Below are positions 29,153 to 35,785 of a stretch of 35,785 bases of DNA, piece by piece; within the stretch, counting starts at the first letter, position 1, and every line of letters starts with the position of its first letter. A program made the position numbers and the translations under genes. The DNA comes from Frankia nepalensis (GTDB lineage Bacteria; Actinomycetota; Actinomycetes; Frankiales; Frankiaceae): contig NZ_JADWYU010000083.1 in NCBI RefSeq assembly GCF_016786325.1, positions 71,401 to 107,185 on the forward strand. The letters are read 5' to 3'. The notes below the pieces were generated by a model. That model was given only the letters and a program-made list of their open reading frames with translations, was not told where the DNA came from and made no database searches.

Positions 29153-32100
29153 TCAGCGGCCGGGCGCGGCGGCGGGAAGGGGCGCGGGCCGGACGAAGGG
29201 AAACGCGAGCGTCTGGCGGATGGAGGCCCCGGTGAGCATCATGACCAGCCGGTCGACCCCGATCCCGAGGCCGCCCGTCGGGGGCATGGCGTACTCGAGC
29301 GCGGAGAGGAACGCCTCGTCGACCTGCATCGCCTCCGGATCGCCGGCGGCGGCGAGCAGCGACTGTTCGGTGAGCCGGGTCCGCTGGTCGACCGGGTCGA
29401 CGAGCTCGGAGTAGGCGGTGCCGATCTCGACGCCGAAGGCGACCAGGTCCCAGCGTTCGGCGAGCCGGGCATCTCGGCGGTGGGCGCGGGTCAGCGGGGA
29501 GGTCGCGGCGGGGAAGTCGAGGTAGAAGGTCGGGTCGGTCGTGGCGGGTTCGACGAGTTCGTCGTAGAGCGCCGCGACCAGCGTGCCCGCCGCCGCGTCC
29601 AGCGGCGGGGTGATGCCCCGTTCCCGGCACAGGCCGGCGAGTTCCTCCCTGGGCGTGTCGGCGGTGACGGCGCGACCGACGGCGGCGGAGACGGCGTCGT
29701 GCACGGTGACCGATCGCCACGGCCCCGACAGGTCGACGTCCGCGAGCCGCCCGTCCGGCCCGGGTCTGCGCGCGATTGGCGCGCCGTGCACGGCCGTGGC
29801 GACGGCGATGACCAGCTCACGGGTGAGGTCACGCATCTCCAGGTAGTCGCTGTAGGCCTGGTACGCCTCCACCGACGTGAACTCGGGATTGTGCGTGGCG
29901 TCGGCGCCTTCGTTGCGGAAATTCCGGTTCAGCTCGAATATCCGCGGCATTCCACCGACACAGAGCCGTTTGAGATACAGCTCGGGCGCGATCCGCAGAT
30001 AGAGCGTCGAATCGTAGGCGTTGATGTGGGTGATGAACGGGCGCGCGTTCGCGCCGCCGTGGACCGCCTGCAGCATGGGAGTCTCGACCTCGGTGAACCG
30101 CCGGCTGACGAAGAATCGACGGATCTCACCGACCGCCCGGGAACGACCGACGAGCATACGCCTCGTGTCGGCATTGACGATCATGTCGAGGTGACGCTGC
30201 CGGGCCCTGGCGTCGGGGTCGGTGAACCCGGCGCGGGCGCTCGGCAGCGGCCGCAGGCATTTCGCCGCCATCTGCCACCCGGTCGCCGACACCGACAGCT
30301 CGCCGCGGCGAGAGGTCGTCACCTCGCCGGTCACGCTCAGGTGGTCGCCGAGATCCACGGCCGCGCGGAACAGCCGGTGCAGGGCGGGGTCGAGCCGGGA
30401 ACGGTCGACCATCACCTGGATCGAGGCGTCGCCCTCCCGCAGAACCGCGAAGATCAGCCCGCCGTGGTCACGCAGCGCGTGGACCCGTCCCGTCACCGAC
30501 ACCCGGCGGTCCGTCCGGGTGTCAGGAGCCAGATCCCCGAAACGGCTCCTCAGGTCCGCGATCTCGCTGTCCCGCGCGACCGCCGCCGGGTAGGGATCCA
30601 TGCCCGCGGCCCGCAACCTGTCCAGCTTGGCGTGCCGCACCCGCTGTTGCTCGGCGGGCCGTTGCCGGGGCAGGTCCAGCCGGAACGCCGCCCGGCGCTG
30701 CGCCGCGACCGCCTCGGCGAAGGGCAGTTCCCGTCCGTCGTACTCGACGGCTGTGTCTCGCGCGGGTTCCCGAGGCCTGGCGAAGGTCGGCAGGTATCCC
30801 TCGGCCATTCCCGCCGCGAACGCGACGCGGGTCAGGGTGAGCGTGGAGTCGTAGCACAGGTAGCGCGGCGTCCACCGCGGCAGATAGCGGGCGTTCGAAC
30901 GGTACAGGCTCTCGATCTGCCAGAACCGCGAGGCCGACGTAAGCACCCGGGCGTTCAGCCGCGCGCCTGGCCCCGCGCCGATCCGCTCGGCGGCGCTGAA
31001 CACCTCGCGGAAGATAGCGAAGTTCAGCGAGATCACCCGCACGCCGAGTTCGTCGCGCGCCGCGTCGACGAGAGCGGCGACCATCGCCTCGACGAGCCCG
31101 TTCTCCGCGTTCCTCTCGCGGCGCATCAGGTCCAGGGAGAGTCCACGCGATCCCCAAGGAACCATCGAGAGCACCCCGCGCAGCTGGCCGTCGCCGTCGT
31201 GCGCGAGCACCGCGACGCATGCCTCGTCGGCGGGATCGCCGAGCCGCCCGAGCGCCATGGAGAACCCGCGCTCGGTGTCGTCCCGGCGCCAGTCCTCGGC
31301 GCGCCGTCCGATCTCGGCGAGCTCGCCCGCCGACAGGGCCCCGTGGCGGGTCACGGTGATGGTGTAGCCCGCCCGGCGCACCCGGCGCGCCGCCCGCCGG
31401 ACCGGCTCCATCCGCGCGTCCCTCAGGCTGAACTCGGCGACGTCGATGACGGCCTCGTCGCCGATCGGCAGGGCCTTGAGCCCGGCGGCGACGTAGGCTC
31501 GGGCGCCCTCCTCGCTCGCCGCCAGAACCGCCGGGAACCAGCCGAACAGCCGCGCCTCGGCGAGCCACGCCTCGATCGCGCCCGCCCACGCCGCGCGCGG
31601 GCCGATCGGGTCCGCGCTCGCCAGGCTGACGGCGGCGAGCACCCGGTAGGTCACCGCGGCGTCCCGCCGAGGCGAGAAGACCACGGACTTGTCGTGACGG
31701 GTCGCGAAGTAGCCCAGCGAGTCCCGCTGCCCGGCGCGCAGCAGCAGCCCGCGCACCACCAGTTCGTCGGCCGCGGTGAGGTAGGCCTTGGCCCGGGCCG
31801 ACCTCAGGAAGACCACAGCCGCGGCTATGAGCGAGACGGCGGAGAGCAGGCCGGCCAGCACCGCGATCCAGTGGTAGCCGTGCTGCCCCTGCCAGCCCAC
31901 CTCCGACGAGTTCGGCTCGACGCCGAGCGCCGCCCGCGCTCCCCACACGACCCTGCGCCCCACGCCGGTCAGCTGGGCCGGGAACAACAGGGTCAACGCG
32001 ACCGACAACGCCACCGACGCGGCCAGCCCGCCCACCAGCACACCGAGTGCCCGCCACCGGGCGCCGGGCTCCAGCCGTGAGGAGAACGCCGGCCGGCTCA

Positions 32101-32566
32101 GCCACAGCAACGCCATGACGGCCACCGTCACCGCCGCGTTGGCGACCAGGTACGCGGCGCCGAGGGTCGACAGATCTCGCACGTCCCGCGCGCCGGTCAC
32201 GAAGCGGACCAGCAGCGCGATCAGATAGCCGGCCGCCACCGCCTGGAACGCCAACAGCAGCCAGAGCGCGCCCCGCATCCGCCGCCGGACCGCGCCCGCG
32301 AGGACGAACAACAGCGCGGTCGAGAACAGGCTCGGGCTCACCGGGAGATTGACCAGCCCGAACACGTCGTCGACGCGGCGTGCCCAGTGGACCCGCCGCA
32401 GCGCCAGGCTGACCAGCGACCAGCAGGCCGCCACCAGCAGGATCCGGCCCACGACCGACACGACGGCGTCTCCCCGGCCGTCCATCGGCGCGTCGCGATG
32501 GGACGACGTCCGCGCTCCGCCGGCGGCGCGCGCGGCCGGGACAGCCCACCGGATCACGTTCGTCAC
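29153..32566 (-). CDS. lysX: Bifunctional lysylphosphatidylglycerol synthase / lysyl-tRNA synthetase
   Basis: A 1137-residue fusion that charges tRNA with lysine and transfers the lysine to phosphatidylglycerol, reducing the negative charge of the membrane and protecting against cationic peptides. GTG 32566 has AGGAG nine bases upstream. Residues about 35-270 contain about six membrane helices. A DUF2156/MprF-type aminoacyl transferase domain spans about 270-600. From about 640 comes the LysRS: an OB fold (V-S-V-T-G-R-V-H-A-L-R-D-H-G-G), then class II motif 2 (F-E-L-N-R-N-F-R-N-E-G) and motif 3 (G-L-G-I-G-V-D-R-L-V-M-M-L). The layout matches mycobacterial LysX. A separate housekeeping lysS is expected elsewhere in the genome. 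Confidence 0.96.
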   Translation of the reverse strand: MTNVIRWAVPAARAAGGARTSSHRDAPMDGRGDAVVSVVGRILLVAACWSLVSLALRRVHWARRVDDVFGLVNLPVSPSLFSTALLFVLAGAVRRRMRGALWLLLAFQAVAAGYLIALLVRFVTGARDVRDLSTLGAAYLVANAAVTVAVMALLWLSRPAFSSRLEPGARWRALGVLVGGLAASVALSVALTLLFPAQLTGVGRRVVWGARAALGVEPNSSEVGWQGQHGYHWIAVLAGLLSAVSLIAAAVVFLRSARAKAYLTAADELVVRGLLLRAGQRDSLGYFATRHDKSVVFSPRRDAAVTYRVLAAVSLASADPIGPRAAWAGAIEAWLAEARLFGWFPAVLAASEEGARAYVAAGLKALPIGDEAVIDVAEFSLRDARMEPVRRAARRVRRAGYTITVTRHGALSAGELAEIGRRAEDWRRDDTERGFSMALGRLGDPADEACVAVLAHDGDGQLRGVLSMVPWGSRGLSLDLMRRERNAENGLVEAMVAALVDAARDELGVRVISLNFAIFREVFSAAERIGAGPGARLNARVLTSASRFWQIESLYRSNARYLPRWTPRYLCYDSTLTLTRVAFAAGMAEGYLPTFARPREPARDTAVEYDGRELPFAEAVAAQRRAAFRLDLPRQRPAEQQRVRHAKLDRLRAAGMDPYPAAVARDSEIADLRSRFGDLAPDTRTDRRVSVTGRVHALRDHGGLIFAVLREGDASIQVMVDRSRLDPALHRLFRAAVDLGDHLSVTGEVTTSRRGELSVSATGWQMAAKCLRPLPSARAGFTDPDARARQRHLDMIVNADTRRMLVGRSRAVGEIRRFFVSRRFTEVETPMLQAVHGGANARPFITHINAYDSTLYLRIAPELYLKRLCVGGMPRIFELNRNFRNEGADATHNPEFTSVEAYQAYSDYLEMRDLTRELVIAVATAVHGAPIARRPGPDGRLADVDLSGPWRSVTVHDAVSAAVGRAVTADTPREELAGLCRERGITPPLDAAAGTLVAALYDELVEPATTDPTFYLDFPAATSPLTRAHRRDARLAERWDLVAFGVEIGTAYSELVDPVDQRTRLTEQSLLAAAGDPEAMQVDEAFLSALEYAMPPTGGLGIGVDRLVMMLTGASIRQTLAFPFVRPAPLPAAAPGR

Positions 32567-32936
32567 CGGACGAGTCTCCTACGAGCGACGCCCCGCGCCG
32601 CGGCACAACCTGGGTGGCCCGGGAACTGGCTGGCGTCGCCGAGCGCACGGTGGCGGACGAACGCGACAGCCCACCCAACCGGCCTGAGGAGATCCTCGCG
32701 CGGGTCGAGGAATCATTCGGCTCCCGTCCGCCCAGGACGGCTTCGTCGTCGCCGACATCACTGCCGGCAGCCGGCGCGAGCGGCACACACCGCGGGCCGG
32801 CTCGGTCGGCTCGGCACCGCGGGCAGCCGTGCGACGACCGGTTCTGTTGCGGCTGACCTGCTGGCGACCCGAATCTGGTCCGAGGACACCTGGCCTGCCC
32901 GCGACGGGCTGGGAGCCACTGGGAGGTCAACGACCG
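32567..32936. other. Intergenic region with possible frameshifted coding remnant
   Basis: 370 bp between divergent lysX and the VOC gene. On the plus strand about 32611-32712 reads V-A-R-E-L-A-G-V-A-E-R-T-V-A-D-E-R with G/C-rich third positions; about 32735-32790 in another frame reads Q-D-G-F-V-V-A-D-I-T-A-G-S-R-R. Together they look like one decayed gene with a frameshift. No family is recognised. The VOC gene's GGGAGG is at 32920-32925. Confidence 0.35.
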
Positions 32937-33290
32937 ATGCCGCGCTTCCACCACGCCAACCTGGGTGTGCCGCCGGGCCTCGACGAGGCCGAGGGCGCGT
33001 TCCTCATCGACGTCCTCCGCTATCGGAAGCTGGATCCGCCGCCCGGGCTCGTGGGCATCGCGCGGTGGTACCAGGCTGACGACGGCAGCGAGATCCACCT
33101 CAGCATCGACCCCGAACACCGGCCCGCCGCCCATGCCCACACGGCCATCGAGGTCGACGAAGGTATCGAAGCCCGGCTCGACGCCGCCGGCATCGCCTAC
33201 CGGTCCGGCGGCTTCGGCGACCTCGTGGTGACCTTCTGCGACGATCCGGCTGGCAACCGGTGGGAGTTGCGCCGCCCACAGGGCGCCTAG
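32937..33290 (+). CDS. VOC (glyoxalase/bleomycin-resistance fold) family protein
   Basis: A 117-residue small protein of the vicinal oxygen chelate fold. ATG 32937 was chosen for GGGAGG upstream and because M-P-R-F-H-H-A-N-L-G-V-P-P-G starts the first beta strand. Further on are W-Y-Q-A-D-D-G-S-E-I-H-L-S-I-D, H-A-H-T-A-I-E-V, and the closing F-C-D-D-P-A-G-N-R-W-E-L, a hallmark of the family. Putative metal ligands are the His near the start, the His of E-I-H-L and the Glu of W-E-L. The substrate is unknown; isolated VOC genes often act in detoxification or resistance. In-frame codons upstream to 32829 are not VOC-like. Confidence 0.9.
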   Translation: MPRFHHANLGVPPGLDEAEGAFLIDVLRYRKLDPPPGLVGIARWYQADDGSEIHLSIDPEHRPAAHAHTAIEVDEGIEARLDAAGIAYRSGGFGDLVVTFCDDPAGNRWELRRPQGA

Positions 33291-33337
33291 ACCTCGGCCC
33301 TCGGGTCCGCCGACGGCAATGCTCGACGACCGGCGGC

Positions 33338-33537
33338 TTGGGCACCAACCCCGTCACAGCCGACCTGCGCCGCCAGATCCGCCTGATGCTGCCGCTGCTG
33401 CGCGCCGCCGGCGCGACCGGCCCGGTGCGCGCCGCCGTGGTGAGCGCCATGGCTGACCGCGCGGCCGAGCCGGACGCGGCATCAGTCGATAACGTCCTGG
33501 CCACCCACGCGGACCGTGGCCGCGGGGAAAGACCAGG
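33338..33537 (+). pseudogene. Possible coding remnant
   Basis: From TTG 33338 the plus strand reads V-T-A-D-L-R-R-Q-I-R-L-M-L-P-L-L-R-A-A-G then P-V-R-A-A-V-V-S-A-M-A-D-R-A, amphipathic helix-like, with nearly all third positions G or C up to about 33470. Beyond that the frame runs antisense into the SGNH gene. It may be the front of a decayed or very small gene. No Shine-Dalgarno or family is seen. Confidence 0.25.
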
Positions 33538-34302
33538 TCAGGTCAGCGCGGGCTCGACCAGGGCCCAGGTCCGGTGTTTCGCGTCCCGCCCGTCGCCGGA
33601 CGAGCGCCCGGTGAGTCGTCGGGTCACCCAGGGGCGTACGTGGCGCCAGTAGTAGCTGGCCTCGGCGAACGGGCCGGACCGCCACGGCGCCGCGTCGGCG
33701 GGCGACGGCGAGGGCGAGGGCGGCTGGACGCCCAGGGCGGTGAGGACGAGGCTCGCGACGCGCAGATGACCGAGCGAGTTGAGGTGAAGCCGGTCCTGCG
33801 ACCAGTAGCGCGGCTCGCGGATCTCGTCGTCGGCGAAGACGTTGACGAACAGCACGCCTCTGGCCCGGGCGATGTCGGCGGCCGTGTCGGTCAGCGCGGC
33901 CGCGCGCCGGTGCAGCGTCCGGCCGAACGGAAGCCGGCCGGACGGGTCGGGGCCGGCGAGCAGGACCGGTGTGACGCCCGCCCGCAGGCACCGGTCGACC
34001 GCCCGCGCGGTCAGGGTGGTAAGCCGGCCGAGGTCCGCGCCGGGACGCATCATGTCGTTGCCGCCGCCGTTGAGGGTCAGGATCGTCGGAGCCGGGTCGA
34101 GGGCGAGAGCCGCCTCGAGCTGCTCGGTGATGATCGGTTCGAGCAGCCGGCCGCGGATGGCGAGGTTGGCGTACCAGACCTCCGTCTGGTGGTGGGCGGC
34201 GAGCCCGGCCGCGACGAGGTCGGCCCAGCCGCGCGGGCCGTCCTCGCCCTGCTCGTCGCCGACGCCCTCGGTGAAACTGTCCCCGATCGCGACGTAACGC
34301 AC
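33538..34302 (-). CDS. SGNH/GDSL-family hydrolase
   Basis: A 254-residue SGNH hydrolase, an esterase or lipase of cytoplasmic location (no signal peptide). GTG 34302 has AAGGAGG six bases upstream and starts V-R-Y-V-A-I-G-D-S-F-T-E-G, the block I serine. Block II Gly is in A-I-R-G-R, block III is L-N-G-G-G-N-D-M with the oxyanion Asn, and block V is D-R-L-H-L-N-S-L-G-H with the catalytic Asp and His. All four catalytic residues are present. The C-terminal 60 residues carry a Pro/Ser stretch and a W-R-H-V-R-P-W-V-T-R-R segment. The natural substrate is not known. It converges with the VOC gene. Confidence 0.93.
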   Translation of the reverse strand: MRYVAIGDSFTEGVGDEQGEDGPRGWADLVAAGLAAHHQTEVWYANLAIRGRLLEPIITEQLEAALALDPAPTILTLNGGGNDMMRPGADLGRLTTLTARAVDRCLRAGVTPVLLAGPDPSGRLPFGRTLHRRAAALTDTAADIARARGVLFVNVFADDEIREPRYWSQDRLHLNSLGHLRVASLVLTALGVQPPSPSPSPADAAPWRSGPFAEASYYWRHVRPWVTRRLTGRSSGDGRDAKHRTWALVEPALT

Positions 34303-34532
34303 AGCCGCCTCCTTCGCCTCGCGCCCGGTCGCGCTCTCGCGCCGCGCCCCGCCGCCAGGCTCTCGCCGGCGCGGCCGGCCGTGCCGGCCCCACCGGGAGC
34401 CGATCCGCCGCCAATTCTGCACATCGTGGCCGGAAGACGGCCGGGCCGACGCGCGGCCGCCGCCATCGCGCGGCCGCCAGCACGAAGCTCCGTGTCCGGG
34501 CCACCACGAACCGGGGCTTCGCCAAAAGGTCA

Positions 34533-34547
34533 CCTGTCAGTGACAGG
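34533..34547. promoter_or_regulatory. 15-bp palindrome, possible operator
   Basis: CCTGTCA (34533-34539) and TGACAGG (34541-34547) are exact reverse complements around one central G. Odd-centred palindromes of this length are typical repressor sites. It lies about 180 bp upstream of the kinase and 230 bp upstream of the hydrolase. Confidence 0.45.
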
Positions 34548-34583
34548 CGGGTTTCAACGCCAACTGGTAGGTGATGGTGCACT

Positions 34584-34619
34584 GTGAGACCTGACTACGG
34601 GGTGAGACCTGACTACGGG
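34584..34619. repeat. Perfect 18-bp tandem duplication
   Basis: gtgagacctgactacggg occurs at 34584-34601 and again directly at 34602-34619. It lies about 105 bp upstream of the kinase start, in its probable promoter region. Confidence 0.9.
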
Positions 34620-34723
34620 GGTTTCGTCGGTGACCCTCATCCGCGGGCACACCGGTTCGGCGAGCGCATGATGGCGCCGCCGCGTCGCGGGTCTCGGCCG
34701 GGGCCACGACGAGGAGGTACGCG

Positions 34724-35785
34724 GTGCCGCTGACGCCCCTGACCGACACCGACCCGGCCCGGATCGCCGGGTTCCGGCTGGTGGCCAGGCTGGGCGCCGG
34801 CGGGATGGGCGTCGTCTACGTCGGGGCGGACCAGGCCGGCCGGCCGGTCGCGATCAAGCTGGTGCGCACCGAGTACGCCGAACATCCCGAGTTCCGCGCT
34901 CGCTTCCGTCGCGAGGTGTCCGCGGCCCGCGCCGTCGAGGGAACGTGTACGGCCCGGCTGATCGACGCCGATCCGGACGCCCGCTCGCCGTGGCTGGCCA
35001 CCGAGTACGTGGCAGGCACCAGTCTGGCCGAGGTGGTCGCCGCCGAGGGGCCGCTGCCGCCGGAGCTGCTGCGCGCCTTCGCGGCCGGGCTCGCCGAGGC
35101 CCTGTGCGCCATCCACGCCGCCGGGGTGGCTCACCGCGACCTGAAACCCGCCAACGTGCTGCTCGCCGCCGACGGCCCGAAGGTCATCGACTTCGGCATC
35201 GCCGCGGCGATCGAGTCGACGATGCTCGCCACCCACACCGGTGTCGGCGTGGGGAGCCCAGGCTTCATGGCTCCCGAACAGGTCACCGGGGACGCGCCGG
35301 TCGGAATGCCGGTCGACGTGTACGCATGGGGTCTGACCGTCGTCTTCGCGGCGACCGGTCGGGCGCCGTTCGGCGTCGGCCGTCCCGAAGCGCTCCTCTA
35401 CCGGGCGGTGCACGGCGAGGTGGACCTGGCCGGGCTGCCCCCGGCGTTGGAACCGCTGGTGCGGGCGGCGTTGGACAAGGATCCGGCGCGGCGGCCGACG
35501 GCGGTCGCGCTGCTGGCCCGCCTCACCGGGCCGGCCACCGCGGGCGCCGGCGCCGCCGCGCGCGACGGTGGCGGGACGGTCACGGCCGACGGCGAGGCCA
35601 GGGCCGGTGCCACGGCCGGCGGCGAGGCCGAGCAGGCGCGCGACGCGGGAGACCTTGCCAGCGCCACCCGTCGGCTGCTGCGCGAGGACTGGCGCCCGCC
35701 CCGGGCGGCGGCGGCTCCTCCCCTTCCCACGGCCGCGCTCCGACCGCCGGGCCCGTCCGGCGTACCCGGCGGTGCCGGCCGTCGC
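34724..35785 (+). CDS. Serine/threonine protein kinase, Hanks type (C-terminus outside window)
   Basis: The first 354 residues of a PknB-like kinase; the frame is open at the right edge. GTG 34724 has GAGGAGG upstream. Kinase motifs in order: the glycine loop L-G-A-G-G-M-G-V-V-Y, the ATP lysine in V-A-I-K-L-V, the catalytic loop H-R-D-L-K-P-A-N-V-L-L, D-F-G in V-I-D-F-G-I-A, the activation segment with T-H-T-G-V-G-V-G-S-P-G-F-M-A-P-E-Q, and the D-V-Y-A-W-G-L helix. All catalytic residues are intact. After about residue 270 the sequence becomes Ala/Gly/Pro-rich, a juxtamembrane-type linker; the transmembrane helix and sensor domain, if any, are outside. Actinobacterial kinases of this type respond to cell-wall or stress cues; the signal here is unknown. 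Confidence 0.94.
   Translation, partial: MPLTPLTDTDPARIAGFRLVARLGAGGMGVVYVGADQAGRPVAIKLVRTEYAEHPEFRARFRREVSAARAVEGTCTARLIDADPDARSPWLATEYVAGTSLAEVVAAEGPLPPELLRAFAAGLAEALCAIHAAGVAHRDLKPANVLLAADGPKVIDFGIAAAIESTMLATHTGVGVGSPGFMAPEQVTGDAPVGMPVDVYAWGLTVVFAATGRAPFGVGRPEALLYRAVHGEVDLAGLPPALEPLVRAALDKDPARRPTAVALLARLTGPATAGAGAAARDGGGTVTADGEARAGATAGGEAEQARDAGDLASATRRLLREDWRPPRAAAAPPLPTAALRPPGPSGVPGGAGRR

Larger units (their letters stand above)
34303..34723. other. Divergent intergenic region between SGNH hydrolase and protein kinase genes
   Basis: 421 bp with no supported gene. It contains the 15-bp palindrome at 34533-34547, the 18-bp tandem duplication at 34584-34619 and the kinase GAGGAGG near 34711. 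The left two thirds (to about 34500) is GC-rich and featureless. Promoters of both flanking genes should be here. Confidence 0.5.

Noticed and set aside
29090-32080. 996-residue plus-strand frame
   Set aside because: Antisense to lysX, which has complete class II synthetase and transferase motifs.
30522-33140. 872-residue minus-strand frame
   Set aside because: Out-of-frame shadow of lysX extending antisense over the VOC gene.

Overview
The window is high-GC DNA with strong G/C preference at third codon positions, GTG/TTG starts, a lysX fusion gene, an F420-type oxidoreductase and a complete conservon (sensor kinase, roadblock, DUF742 and GTPase genes). That points to an actinomycete; a Frankia-like genus is my impression, not something the sequence proves.

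Left edge (1-1400). This is the most unusual part, with visibly lower GC than the rest. Two tandem minus-strand genes share an N-terminal signature (E-L-L-P-[DE]-R-x-T-L-A-I ... P-I-N-x-P-V-x-S-P). The upstream one (1102-1359) is an 85-residue protein ending in an Asn/Ser/Gln/Ile-rich tail. The downstream one (starts at 832, leaves the window) carries the same head followed by at least 180 residues of a 5-residue repeat, D-R-Y-[AV]-[GD], broken by G-G-E-A-A units. At DNA level it is a 15-bp tandem array, open on both strands. I recognise no named family. A decayed transporter-like fragment and a secreted DUF4232 protein follow.

Stress region (2907-9282). Plus-strand genes encode a TelA-like toxic-anion protein, a small unknown protein, a large TerA/TerD-type protein with repeated linker peptides, and an F420-dependent luciferase-like oxidoreductase. 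They converge on a minus-strand run that ends in a NUDIX hydrolase and a degenerate-NUDIX/TerB fusion.

Conservon (9327-15228, minus). Order of transcription is NIT-domain histidine kinase, roadblock/LC7, DUF742, GTPase, then a tandem-duplicated-domain protein and a thioesterase-like protein whose nucleophilic serine is alanine. Overlaps and short gaps suggest one transcription unit that may extend into the NUDIX and NUDIX-TerB genes, physically joining conservon signalling to Ter-type stress functions.

Middle (16100-24173). A LuxR-type regulator, a Tat-exported lipoprotein intradiol dioxygenase, tRNA-Arg(UCU), an aldo/keto reductase with a strong terminator, an SSB-like protein, a GT-C membrane glycosyltransferase and an overlapping GNAT acetyltransferase.

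Right part (24935-35785). A membrane-anchored HTH protein, a BTAD/TPR regulator, a DsrE-like protein, lysX (lysyl-phosphatidylglycerol synthase fused to lysyl-tRNA synthetase), a VOC protein, an SGNH hydrolase and the N-terminal part of a serine/threonine protein kinase. Several gaps contain short stretches that look like decayed coding sequence.
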